Positions 8,931 through 17,775 of a stretch of DNA of 64,000 nt are shown piece by piece. Origin of the DNA: Syntrophomonas zehnderi OL-4 (GTDB lineage: Bacteria; Bacillota; Syntrophomonadia; Syntrophomonadales; Syntrophomonadaceae). The notes below the pieces were generated by a model. It was not told where the DNA came from, searched no databases, and saw only the letters and a program-made list of their open reading frames with translations. The position numbers and the translations under genes are program-made. The stretch spans positions 1 through 64,000 of the forward strand of contig NZ_CGIH01000027.1 in assembly GCF_000983115.1 (NCBI RefSeq), in the 5' to 3' direction. Each line of letters begins with the position of its first letter. The stretch's first letter is position 1.

Positions 8931-10139
8931 ATGGGGGAGTTCTTAAAGGTATTAACTTACCAACAAGCTCGGGATTTGCTCAATCAAAATTTTAGCTGGG
9001 CGGCTACAGAATTGTTGCCAATTGAGAAATGCGGTGATCGGCTTCTGGCCCAGGATATAATTAGCCCAGAGAATATTCCGGCATTTATCAGGTCTTCGGT
9101 TGATGGTTATGCGGTCGATTGTGAGGATACTTTCGGGAGCAGCGAAAGTCTGCCTGGGATGTTGGAGCATGCCGGAGAGATTTTGATGGGCAGCGGCTCG
9201 GATTTGACCATCGGTTCCGGGCAGTGCGCTTGGATTCCTACCGGGGGTATGCTCCCATCCGGCAGCAACGCCGTCATTATGGTGGAATACACTGAAAAAC
9301 TGGATGATAAGACTATTTTGACATTCCGTCCGGTGGGGCCTTGGGAAAACGTGATGCAAACCGGGGAAGACATCGCCACAGGAGAACTGGTGTTTACCCG
9401 GGGAAAAAGACTGCGACCCCAGGATATTGGACTTTTGGCTTCGCTGGGAATCCATGAAGTTGAGGTTTCTAAACAAAACCGGGTAGGGGTTATATCAACC
9501 GGTAATGAAGTGATTCCTATACAACAAAAACCCGACCTGGGGCAGGTCAGGGATGTTAACTCCTATGCCATAAGCGCGGCTATACAATCCTGTGGTGCAA
9601 TTGCGGATGTTTATCCGATTGTTCCCGATAGTCCGGCAGCCCTTAAAGATACGATGGCTCGTGGCCTAACGGAAAATGATCTGTTACTGGTATCGGGGGG
9701 GAGTTCGGTGGGTATTGCCGATTATACCCTGGATGCGATGCTGTCTTTCCCTGATTCAGATCTGCTGTTTCACGGTATTGCAATGAAACCAGGCAAGCCA
9801 ACCCTGGCGGTACGCGTTGGCCAGCAGTTGATTATTGGTTTGCCCGGACATCCGGTTTCAGCTTTAATGGTATTTCACATAGTGTGTGCTTCATTATTGA
9901 GTTCGTTTAGACGGCAAACGGTTCAGGGGAGGCTGTTGCAAAATATCGCTTCCCAGGCTGGACGTGATGATTTCATTCCGGTACGGTTAATACCCAACGA
10001 ACATGAGCTGACAGTTCAACCCCTACTGGGCAAATCCGGCTTAATGAACATTTTGGCCCAGGCAGATGGTTTTATTCATATAGAATATGAAAAACAGGGG
10101 TTATATAATTCGGAAATGGTTACGGTGACTTTATTCTAA
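8931..10139 (+). CDS. moeA: Molybdopterin molybdenumtransferase MoeA
   Basis: A 402-aa enzyme of the final step of molybdenum cofactor synthesis (metal insertion into MPT-AMP). Family hallmarks are SSVDGYAVDCEDTFGS near residue 50, IPTGGMLPSGSNAVIMVEYTE, VISTGNEV, SGGSSVGIADYT, and PGKPTLAV followed by GLPGHPVSA. The length is that of a single-domain-set MoeA, without the extra binding domain of its neighbour at 6687. The start at 8931 follows AAGGGG at somewhat long spacing. It has its own promoter at 8858-8886. Together with modABC at 28-31 kb and fdnG it supplies the pterin cofactor route in this window. Confidence 0.92.
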   Translation: MGEFLKVLTYQQARDLLNQNFSWAATELLPIEKCGDRLLAQDIISPENIPAFIRSSVDGYAVDCEDTFGSSESLPGMLEHAGEILMGSGSDLTIGSGQCAWIPTGGMLPSGSNAVIMVEYTEKLDDKTILTFRPVGPWENVMQTGEDIATGELVFTRGKRLRPQDIGLLASLGIHEVEVSKQNRVGVISTGNEVIPIQQKPDLGQVRDVNSYAISAAIQSCGAIADVYPIVPDSPAALKDTMARGLTENDLLLVSGGSSVGIADYTLDAMLSFPDSDLLFHGIAMKPGKPTLAVRVGQQLIIGLPGHPVSALMVFHIVCASLLSSFRRQTVQGRLLQNIASQAGRDDFIPVRLIPNEHELTVQPLLGKSGLMNILAQADGFIHIEYEKQGLYNSEMVTVTLF

Positions 10140-10178
10140 ATAGATTGGGGTGATTAGATGAATTGCCTGCTTTAGTGC

Positions 10179-11276
10179 CTATCCGGCCAGGTTTTTTAGC
10201 AAGGCTTCCGCTGTTTCCTGGCTTAATTCTTCAACCCTGGCAAAGTCCATGGCCGGAACATAATAAGTTTCCAATTTATCGTGGCAGGTCTTAGCGGTGT
10301 TAATAAAACTAACGGCCTCTGAAATTCCAACCGTAAAGCGTTCGCGGCACATAGCCATAAGTTTAGCATAGGGGTTTAGTATTTGCTTATCCAGGAACTG
10401 ATCGAAATCCAGGAAACGTTTGAATTTACGATTAGGCAGGATTTTTTCGTAGTCGACTACATGAGATGAGATATCTATCAGAATCGATTTGTTTTCAGGG
10501 ATAATGATCATGTCAATTTTTTTCGGATCAAAGGGACAGTGGTAGATTTCAGCATAGATGCCTTCTAACTGCAAACGCTTTTCTACATACGTAAACAGAT
10601 CTTTACAGCCGCCGCCGGGACTGCCTTTAACTCCTGAGATGGCATAATCAGGATCTATCAGGCTGTCTGCCTTGGTAACTACTCCTTCGGGGCTTATGGC
10701 GGCGGCAAAAAGATGTCGAGGCGCAGCAGGTGCTTTGGAGCTATGCAGAAAATCTTCACCTAAGGCCAGTACATTACGATTTACTGAGGCATAGTCACAG
10801 GCTTCCTTTATATAGGTCTGCCATTCTTCCAAGGCCAAACGGGCTTCACTCAGCCGATTGTAGGCACGCTGAAAGCAAAGACCGATGTGGTCGGTCAAAC
10901 CGATGATGCTGGCGCGGTTAGCGGCAATAATATCTTTATCCCAAAATTCTCCTAAATTAATTATGCGATCTACGGCTCCCGGATAACGCGGATCAACCAC
11001 GTGCGGACTAGTTCCATCCAAAACACAAACCTGACGATTACCTCCTACCACGCCGTCCAGGGAATGATTGTCCGATGAACACCAGTGATACTCAACATCT
11101 ATTTGCTGCTGGGTTAATATCTCCCCAATCTTTTTCATAAAAGTAGATTTTCCGACTCCCGGGCCGCCTTTGAGTATAATTTTTTGGTTGACAGTTTCAG
11201 GGACTATATGATTATAAAAAGAGAAAAAACCATAACAACTGTTGCCCCCCGGAAACATATTTCTGACTTTTGCCAA
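10179..11276 (-). CDS. P-loop ATPase of unknown function (PRK06851-like)
   Basis: A 365-aa cytoplasmic protein with a clear Walker A motif (GGPGVGKSTF) about 40 residues from the start. A later region contains the conserved SPGGGCKDLFTYVEKRL segment and KSILIDISSHV. The overall sequence resembles a conserved Firmicutes family annotated only as ATPase or nucleotide-kinase-like. I place the start at the TTG at 11276 because GGAGGTG lies six bases upstream; the in-frame GTG at 11285 would overlap that site. It is monocistronic between moeA and recJ, convergent with moeA and divergent from recJ. Substrate and pathway are not evident. Confidence 0.7.
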   Translation of the reverse strand: MAKVRNMFPGGNSCYGFFSFYNHIVPETVNQKIILKGGPGVGKSTFMKKIGEILTQQQIDVEYHWCSSDNHSLDGVVGGNRQVCVLDGTSPHVVDPRYPGAVDRIINLGEFWDKDIIAANRASIIGLTDHIGLCFQRAYNRLSEARLALEEWQTYIKEACDYASVNRNVLALGEDFLHSSKAPAAPRHLFAAAISPEGVVTKADSLIDPDYAISGVKGSPGGGCKDLFTYVEKRLQLEGIYAEIYHCPFDPKKIDMIIIPENKSILIDISSHVVDYEKILPNRKFKRFLDFDQFLDKQILNPYAKLMAMCRERFTVGISEAVSFINTAKTCHDKLETYYVPAMDFARVEELSQETAEALLKNLAG

Positions 11277-11553
11277 ACGAGTCACCTCCGTAATATAATT
11301 TGCCTTTTTGCCCCTGATTTTAAAACAAAAACAGCCGAAATGAGATTTTTATTCAGCCAACATTATTAAATATGTAGGATATTTTGATTTATGTCTCTAA
11401 TTAAATGGTTAATAATGGTATTAAGATTGGCTAGTCAATTAAAATGCTCCCTATAGAATATTTAGTAGTATATAATTTATTGGAAAGCTGCTAGTAAAAC
11501 CTTAATTACCTGCAAGATTCAATACTTAAACCAGTATTCAGGAGGAAATACAA
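11277..11553. other. Divergent intergenic region upstream of recJ
   Basis: About 270 AT-rich bases between the divergent ATPase gene and recJ. A TATAAT-like box lies at 11471-11476, but I see no convincing -35 partner at 16-18 bases. No coding sequence or structured RNA is apparent. Confidence 0.4.
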
Positions 11554-14370
11554 ATGAACAGCATTTGGCTTTTAAATACTTGTGATGACCAGTTGGCACG
11601 AAAAATCAGTACTGACCTTAATATTTCCCTTATATTAGCTCGGCTTTTGGTTCAGCGGGGCATAGCCAGCCCGGAGGCAGCCAGGAAATTTTTGAATCCA
11701 GATCTAGTGAACTTGACCGATCCCCTGACAATGAACGGTATGCAGGCTGCGGCAGACATCATACTAAAAGCTCTGCATAATAAAGATAAAATCGTTATTT
11801 ACGGTGATTACGATGTTGATGGAGTCTGCAGTGTCGTTATTATAAAAGAATGTCTACAGCGGCTGGGCTACAATGCTGACTACTATGTGCCCGATCGTTT
11901 TTTGGAAGGGTATGGGTTAAATAAGGAGGCGATCCTGGAACTGGCCGGGCTGGGCTATAAACTCATCATCACGGTAGACTGTGGGATAGCCTCAGTTGAA
12001 GAAACAGAATTGGCTCGCCAATTGGGTATGGATTTGATTATTACCGATCACCACACACCTCCGCCGGATCAACCCAATGCTAACGCAATTATTAATCCCA
12101 AGAATGATAATATACCCGCTATAAATGATCTAGCCGGGGTTGGGGTCGCTTATAAACTGGCTTGCGCTCTGCTGAATCTCCAAGGTAAGGGAGTTGGACA
12201 GGAATGGCTTGAGCTGGTGGCTCTGGCTACAGTGGCCGATATGGTACCACTTATTGAGGAAAACCGCATTTTAGTCAAATACGGACTTAAAGCCCTGGAG
12301 AAAACTGAGCGGCCGGGTTTACAGGCTTTAATTAACAAGACGTCATTATGCGGAAAAGAATTAGAAACCTGGCATGTTGGCTTTATGCTGGCTCCCCGTC
12401 TAAATTCTGCCGGTCGGCTGGATTCTGCCCGCACCAGTATAGAACTTCTGCTAAGTCGGGAAGAATCCCAGGCTGACCAATTAGCAGCCCGACTCTGTGC
12501 CCTAAATGATGAGAGAAAAACGATTGAAGATTCAATTTACCAGTTGGCTGTAGCTGATATTGAGAGCAATAAGGCGTATGTCAGTAAAGGCTATATAATT
12601 ACGGGGGGGGAACACTGGCATGAAGGGGTTATCGGCATAGTAGCCTCACGTCTGGCAAATCATTATAATCTTCCGGCAATCGTCATTTCCTGGGATGGGG
12701 ATAAAGGCAGGGCATCGGCCCGCAGCTCGGCTAATGTAAACCTCTATCAAGCCCTGACGCACTGTCAGGATACTTTGGAAAAATTCGGCGGGCATAAGAT
12801 GGCGGCCGGTTTGAGCCTCAAGAAGGAGAATTTGGCTGCTTTTGAGCAAGCTTTCCGGGAATACCTAAACGATGTGGAATCAGGAAGACTTGATGGGGTA
12901 ATTTATACGGTGGATATGGAACTTGATCAGGCTGCGATAAACCCGCATTTAATTAAAGAAATTAAGAGTTTAAGACCTTTTGGTGAAGGCAACCCAGTGC
13001 CCCGATTCATTTTAAGGGGCAGCGAAATACATGAGCCCACTTTGGTAGGAGCGCAAAAAGAACACTTTAAATTTAAAACCGGCAGCAATTATGTGGAGTC
13101 CATTGCCTTTCATAGATCAGATTTGATGACTCCGGTAATAAAAACCTGTAAACACGATATGGTATTTGAGTTAAGTGAAAACGTCTTTCGGGGACGCACC
13201 AGCATACAGTTAAAAATAAAAGATATGAAGAGTTCCTGCTGTCCGGATTACTTTCCAGGCAAGGATAATAAATCTTTGGAGTTATTGTCAGCCATTCAGC
13301 GGTCAGCTTACGAACTTGCTAAGGATCATCCGGTGCTTTTTGTCTATCCCGGTTACCGCAGCCTCAGAAAACATATTGATCTTTTGCAGGGATTAATAAA
13401 AGCGGATCAGTTAAAGGAAATGCATGGGTTATTGCCAGCGGGACAACGTAATTCTATCCAAAATCAGTTTGAATCCGGTCAGACCAAAATCTATCTGACT
13501 ACCCAAGCCTTTTTGAATTATTACTGTGACCATAACCGGCTGCCGGAAAAGCTGCGCTACACAGTCTTTTTATGGACAACCGAAAAACCTAAGCTAGAGG
13601 CTTTTCAGAACACCTTTACGGAGATCTTTATTATCAACAATCATCAGCCCGAGATTTTAATATCACCTTCGGATTGGAATTCCCTTCCGACTGATCGAAC
13701 GGTCATATATGCGAACCGCCCCTCTACAATCAAGAAGTTGTTTAAATCCCAAAATGGGATGATGATAGAATCAGGTTTAACTGATGTGTGGCAAAGGATG
13801 ACAGTTAGGCAAAGGTTTAGCAAGGCTACAGCCGGGATGCTCCTGTTTGACGGAACTCACCCTACAGGCCTTGCGCAAATAGGGAAGATTGACAATTTTA
13901 TTTTGGCCGACAGTCCTTTTGGCCACTATGAACTGGCGGCGGTGGCTGATTATTGGGATGGAGACGAGATCCCGCTTAAATTGTCTTTTACGAAACAGGA
14001 TTTGCAAAAAAACCGAGCCTTTTTGGAGCGGATGTATCCGGAAGGCGAATTGGTAGAAAGAGTGTGGCGGCAGTTACGGCGTCAAATAAAAACCAAGCTG
14101 CGGATCACCGAAGCAGAACTGGCGGGGCGCCTTGAAAAAGATCTGCACAGGCCAATACATCCCCTGGAACTGAATTCAATACTGTGCATACTGGCTGATC
14201 TGGACTTGTGCCAATTTGAGAAAAGCGGTAGTATTATGGAAATAAAGCTGTTGCCAACCGATTCGGCTAAACGAAGCCTGCAGGAATCCCCCTACTACTT
14301 GGAAGGACGGGAAGAAAAAAAGCTGTTGGTAAAATGGGAACAACATATTAATACTAATCTGGTACGGTGA
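11554..14370 (+). CDS. recJ: Single-stranded-DNA-specific exonuclease RecJ
   Basis: A 938-aa 5'-3' single-strand DNA exonuclease acting in recombination and repair. The DHH phosphoesterase motifs are present: YGDYDVDGVCS near residue 93, VDCGIAS, and TDHHTPP near residue 170. The DHHA1 motif GGHKMAAGLSL near residue 415 follows, then an OB-like domain. The roughly 400-residue C-terminal extension is usual in Firmicutes (B. subtilis RecJ is also long) and absent from the E. coli enzyme. AGGAGG precedes the ATG. The stop overlaps the relA start by four bases (GTGA), so recJ and relA are probably co-transcribed and coupled, a common Firmicutes arrangement with dtd downstream. Confidence 0.95.
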   Translation: MNSIWLLNTCDDQLARKISTDLNISLILARLLVQRGIASPEAARKFLNPDLVNLTDPLTMNGMQAAADIILKALHNKDKIVIYGDYDVDGVCSVVIIKECLQRLGYNADYYVPDRFLEGYGLNKEAILELAGLGYKLIITVDCGIASVEETELARQLGMDLIITDHHTPPPDQPNANAIINPKNDNIPAINDLAGVGVAYKLACALLNLQGKGVGQEWLELVALATVADMVPLIEENRILVKYGLKALEKTERPGLQALINKTSLCGKELETWHVGFMLAPRLNSAGRLDSARTSIELLLSREESQADQLAARLCALNDERKTIEDSIYQLAVADIESNKAYVSKGYIITGGEHWHEGVIGIVASRLANHYNLPAIVISWDGDKGRASARSSANVNLYQALTHCQDTLEKFGGHKMAAGLSLKKENLAAFEQAFREYLNDVESGRLDGVIYTVDMELDQAAINPHLIKEIKSLRPFGEGNPVPRFILRGSEIHEPTLVGAQKEHFKFKTGSNYVESIAFHRSDLMTPVIKTCKHDMVFELSENVFRGRTSIQLKIKDMKSSCCPDYFPGKDNKSLELLSAIQRSAYELAKDHPVLFVYPGYRSLRKHIDLLQGLIKADQLKEMHGLLPAGQRNSIQNQFESGQTKIYLTTQAFLNYYCDHNRLPEKLRYTVFLWTTEKPKLEAFQNTFTEIFIINNHQPEILISPSDWNSLPTDRTVIYANRPSTIKKLFKSQNGMMIESGLTDVWQRMTVRQRFSKATAGMLLFDGTHPTGLAQIGKIDNFILADSPFGHYELAAVADYWDGDEIPLKLSFTKQDLQKNRAFLERMYPEGELVERVWRQLRRQIKTKLRITEAELAGRLEKDLHRPIHPLELNSILCILADLDLCQFEKSGSIMEIKLLPTDSAKRSLQESPYYLEGREEKKLLVKWEQHINTNLVR

Positions 14371-16550
14371 TATTATTGGGAGTTCAGCTAATTAACGACA
14401 AAGTAAAGCAATATGATAGCAATGCCAATTTTGAGTTGATTGAGAAAGCCTACTACTATGCTGAAGCTGCTCATTTGGGTCAAAAGCGGATTTCCGGTGA
14501 GCCCTATTTTATTCATCCGGTTGAAGTGGCACTCGTTTTGACGGAAATTGAAATGGATACGGCTTCAATCTGTGCTGCTCTTTTGCATGATGTAATAGAA
14601 GATACTCACTACAGTTACCGTGACCTGGAGGAAGAATTCGGCGAGGAGATTGCCTTGCTGGTAGAAGGGGTTACCAAGCTTAGCCGCATTGAGTTCAAAT
14701 CCCGGGAGGAAGCCCAGGCCGAAAACCTGCGCAAAATGTTCATTGCTATGGCCAAGGATATTCGGGTTATCCTTATAAAACTGGCTGATCGTCTGCATAA
14801 TATGCGCACCCTGTCATATCAACCTGAACACAAGCAAAAGGAAATTGCCCAGGAAACCATGGATATATTCGCCCCCTTGGCTCACCGTCTTGGAATATTC
14901 AAATTCAAGTGGGAACTAGAAGACCTGTCCTTTTTATATCTCGATCCTGAAATGTACTATGAAATTGCCCGGCGTCTCAAAGCTAAACGTCGGGATAGAG
15001 AAGCATATGTCAACGAGTTGATTGCGCGTATTTACACAGGTTTAGATCAAATCGGCATTAAGGCGGATATTGCCGGCCGTCCGAAGAATATTTACAGCAT
15101 TTATAAAAAAATGCTCAAACAAAACAAGAATATTGATGAAATATACGACAAAATCGCCATTCGGGTCATCGTAGACCATGTCCGGGATTGCTACGGGGTA
15201 TTAGGGATTATTCATACCATGTGGAAGCCCCTGCCGGGTCGTTTCAAGGATTATATCGCTACACCCAAACCTAATATGTATCAATCCCTGCATACTACCT
15301 TGATCGGGCAGGGAGGAGAGCCTTTCGAGGTACAGATTAAAACCTGGGAGATGCACCGCACGGCGGAAACAGGTATAGCCGCCCATTGGAAGTATAAAGA
15401 AGGCGAGACCAGCAAAGATAAAAAATTTGATGAAAAGCTGGCCTGGCTGCGCCAGATTTTGGAATGGCAGCAGGATGTTAAGGATACCAGCGAATTTATG
15501 GAATCCTTAAAGATTGACCTTTTCGATGATACCGTCTTTGTCTTTACCCCTAAAGGGGCGGTTTTTGAATTGCCCAAAGGTTCCTGCCCGGTTGATTTTG
15601 CTTACCGCGTCCATACCGAAGTCGGACATAAATGTATCGGTGCCAAGGTAAACGGCAGGATTGTTCCTCTGGATTATATATTGAGCAATGGCGATATCGT
15701 TGAAATATTGACTTCTAAAAATTCCAATGGCCCCACCCCGGACTGGCTTAATTTTGTCAAAACTTCTTCGGCTAAAAACAGGATAAAGCATTGGTTTAAG
15801 CGGGAAAAACGCCAGGATAACATTATAAAAGGGCATGACTATCTGGAAAGCGAGTTGAAAAAGAAACACCTTGATCCCCGTGAATTAATGAAAGAAGCCA
15901 AACTGATAGAAGTAAGCGCCCGCTTTTCCCTTACTAAAGTTGACGATCTTTATTCTGCCCTGGGTGATGGCAGCCTGACTGCAAATCAGGTTATAAACAA
16001 GATAAAGGATATGTACTTTCAGGACACACAACTGGAAGATATCCTAAGTGTAACTGTGAATACCAGTGTACCAAAAGAACGGGAAACCGCATCAATCAAA
16101 ATAAAAGGCGTAGACGATGTTTTTATAAGGCTGGCCCGCTGTTGTAATCCCCTGCCCGGCGATGACGTCCTGGGTTATATAACCCGGGGAAGGGGAGTAT
16201 CAGTACACCGCCGGGACTGCCCTAACCTGCAGAATTATTTGCGTACAGAAAAAGACCGTATTATGCAAGTAGAATGGGCCAATGAAAAAGGGGTTTATGT
16301 GGTGGAACTGGAAGTCAAAGCGATTGATCGCGCCCGCCTGACCACGGATGTTATGAATGTTATTGCCGATAGCCGGGTACAGATAAATTCAGTGTTTTCG
16401 AGGGTAAGCAAAAACGACCTGGCTTTAATTAATTTAAAATTGGAAGTAAAGGATATGGGCCATTTTAATGCCGTAAGGCAAAGGATTCAAAAGGTAAAAG
16501 ATGTACTGGAAGTAAGAAGGGTATTGCCGGGAGAGGTTAAAGGGGAATAA
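14367..16550 (+). CDS. relA: Bifunctional (p)ppGpp synthetase/hydrolase RelA/SpoT (Rel)
   Basis: A 727-aa stringent-response enzyme that makes and degrades (p)ppGpp. Domains in order are an HD hydrolase domain (HPVEVALVL, LLHDVIEDT), a synthetase domain (RFKDYIATPKPNMYQSLHTT), a TGS domain (VFVFTPKGAVFELP), a zinc-finger-like region (ARCCNPLPGDDV) and a C-terminal ACT domain. RFKD together with an intact HD motif points to a bifunctional Rel as in other Firmicutes. The first possible start is GTG at 14367 in a GTGA overlap with recJ; TTG at 14376 with GGTGA in front is an equally good choice (724 aa). dtd follows two bases after the stop. Confidence 0.95.
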   Translation: MILLGVQLINDKVKQYDSNANFELIEKAYYYAEAAHLGQKRISGEPYFIHPVEVALVLTEIEMDTASICAALLHDVIEDTHYSYRDLEEEFGEEIALLVEGVTKLSRIEFKSREEAQAENLRKMFIAMAKDIRVILIKLADRLHNMRTLSYQPEHKQKEIAQETMDIFAPLAHRLGIFKFKWELEDLSFLYLDPEMYYEIARRLKAKRRDREAYVNELIARIYTGLDQIGIKADIAGRPKNIYSIYKKMLKQNKNIDEIYDKIAIRVIVDHVRDCYGVLGIIHTMWKPLPGRFKDYIATPKPNMYQSLHTTLIGQGGEPFEVQIKTWEMHRTAETGIAAHWKYKEGETSKDKKFDEKLAWLRQILEWQQDVKDTSEFMESLKIDLFDDTVFVFTPKGAVFELPKGSCPVDFAYRVHTEVGHKCIGAKVNGRIVPLDYILSNGDIVEILTSKNSNGPTPDWLNFVKTSSAKNRIKHWFKREKRQDNIIKGHDYLESELKKKHLDPRELMKEAKLIEVSARFSLTKVDDLYSALGDGSLTANQVINKIKDMYFQDTQLEDILSVTVNTSVPKERETASIKIKGVDDVFIRLARCCNPLPGDDVLGYITRGRGVSVHRRDCPNLQNYLRTEKDRIMQVEWANEKGVYVVELEVKAIDRARLTTDVMNVIADSRVQINSVFSRVSKNDLALINLKLEVKDMGHFNAVRQRIQKVKDVLEVRRVLPGEVKGE

Positions 16551-16552
16551 TT

Positions 16553-17002
16553 ATGAGGGCAGTCGTACAAAAGAGTCAACGCAGTAGCGTAAATATTAAT
16601 AATGAGGAAATAGCCTGTATATCCTACGGTTTGGTGGTATTACTGGGAGTTAAAAAAGGTGACACGCGGTCTGACGCCGAATATATAATGGATAAAATAA
16701 TTAATTTAAGAATTTTTGAGGATGAACAGGGCAAAATGAACCGCTCTCTGCTCGAGGAAGGCGGAGATCTGCTTATGGTAAGCCAGTTCACTCTGTACGG
16801 TGACACACGCAAGGGACGCAGACCGAGCTTTACTGCCGCAGAAGATCCCGAGCCAGCCCGAGAACTTTTTGCATACTGCTTAGAAATTGCCAGGAATCAG
16901 AATATCAGGGTGCAAGAGGGTGTTTTCGGCGCCCATATGCAAGTAAATATAAGCAATGATGGTCCCTGTACCATATTATTGGATAGTGAAAAAATATTCT
17001 GA
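16553..17002 (+). CDS. dtd: D-aminoacyl-tRNA deacylase
   Basis: A 149-aa homodimeric enzyme that hydrolyses D-amino acids (and glycine) mischarged on tRNA. The family signatures SQFTLYGDT (residues near 78) and GRRPSF are intact, and the length is standard. The gene starts two bases after relA and lies in the usual Firmicutes order relA-dtd-metallo-hydrolase-hisS-aspS, tying it to translation quality control next to two tRNA synthetases. Confidence 0.95.
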   Translation: MRAVVQKSQRSSVNINNEEIACISYGLVVLLGVKKGDTRSDAEYIMDKIINLRIFEDEQGKMNRSLLEEGGDLLMVSQFTLYGDTRKGRRPSFTAAEDPEPARELFAYCLEIARNQNIRVQEGVFGAHMQVNISNDGPCTILLDSEKIF

Positions 17003-17015
17003 AGGGAGTTTTAAT

Positions 17016-17636
17016 GTGATCTTAACAGGTTTGGAAATCAGTTCTATGGGAGAAAATTGCTATATTGTGGGATGTGAAGAAACCAGAGAAGTAGCGGTTA
17101 TTGATCCCGGCGGCAATCCCCGGGCTATAGTTAACCTGCTGGAAGAAAACAATTTTAAGGCAGTATATATTATAAACACCCACGGACATATTGATCATAT
17201 CGGCGGCAATAAAGAGGTCAAGGAGGCTACCGGGGCCAAGATATTGATTCATGAAGCCGATGCTAAGATGTTAACCAGTTCCGCTGCTAATTTTTCCTTT
17301 CTATTTGGCAGCAAGATTGTCAGTCCTCCGGCCGACCAGTTCATCAAGGATGGGGATGTTGTAAAAATTGGCAATACGGTTGAACTGCTGGTCATCCATA
17401 CACCAGGTCACAGTCCGGGCGGGATCTGCTTAAAAACCGGAAACATAATATTTGTGGGTGATACCCTTTTCCAGGGTTCCATCGGCAGAACCGATTTTCC
17501 CGGGGGCTCCCACAAGCAACTGATTCGGATGATCAAAGAAAAGCTCCTTTGCTACGATGATGACGTTGTCTGTTACCCCGGTCACGGTCCGGCCACTACT
17601 ATTGGTTTTGAGCGGAAACACAACCCATTCCTGTAA
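17016..17636 (+). CDS. MBL-fold metallo-hydrolase (glyoxalase II-like)
   Basis: A 206-aa metallo-beta-lactamase-fold hydrolase. The metal-binding motif THGHIDHIGG is present, as are TPGHSPGG and FVGDTLFQGSIGRTD, with a terminal PGHGP His; all ligands for a binuclear site are in place. Homologues in the same context are often called hydroxyacylglutathione hydrolase, though the thiol substrate in a clostridium is unknown. I use the GTG at 17016, which has GAAGGGAG upstream; an in-frame ATG at 16956 lies inside dtd. A strong terminator follows, ending the recJ-relA-dtd unit. Confidence 0.88.
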   Translation: MILTGLEISSMGENCYIVGCEETREVAVIDPGGNPRAIVNLLEENNFKAVYIINTHGHIDHIGGNKEVKEATGAKILIHEADAKMLTSSAANFSFLFGSKIVSPPADQFIKDGDVVKIGNTVELLVIHTPGHSPGGICLKTGNIIFVGDTLFQGSIGRTDFPGGSHKQLIRMIKEKLLCYDDDVVCYPGHGPATTIGFERKHNPFL

Positions 17637-17651
17637 AAACCATAGCAAACC

Positions 17652-17685
17652 ATGAGTCAGGGTCGTTTCCTGGCTCATTTTTTTT
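17652..17685 (+). terminator. Rho-independent terminator after the metallo-hydrolase
   Basis: ATGAGTCAGG (17652-17661) and CCTGGCTCAT (17669-17678) form a 10-bp stem with a 7-base loop, followed by seven or more T residues. Confidence 0.93.
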
Positions 17686-17722
17686 GGTTAAACAGTACTG
17701 CCGGGCGGGGATTGCTGCAAAG

Positions 17723-17751
17723 TTGACAAGCTTTAGGCCTTAAATTAGAAT
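17723..17751 (+). promoter_or_regulatory. Sigma-A promoter for hisS-aspS
   Basis: TTGACA (17723-17728), a 17-base spacer and TAGAAT (17746-17751) lie directly after the terminator and 25 bases before the hisS start. The leader is too short to hold a T-box. Confidence 0.85.
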
Positions 17752-17775
17752 TATCCCAGGAACGGAGGATGAAAG

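Noticed and set aside
17637-17775. T-box leader upstream of hisS
   Set aside because: A terminator of the upstream operon and a promoter occupy the gap; only about 20 bases remain between the promoter and hisS.
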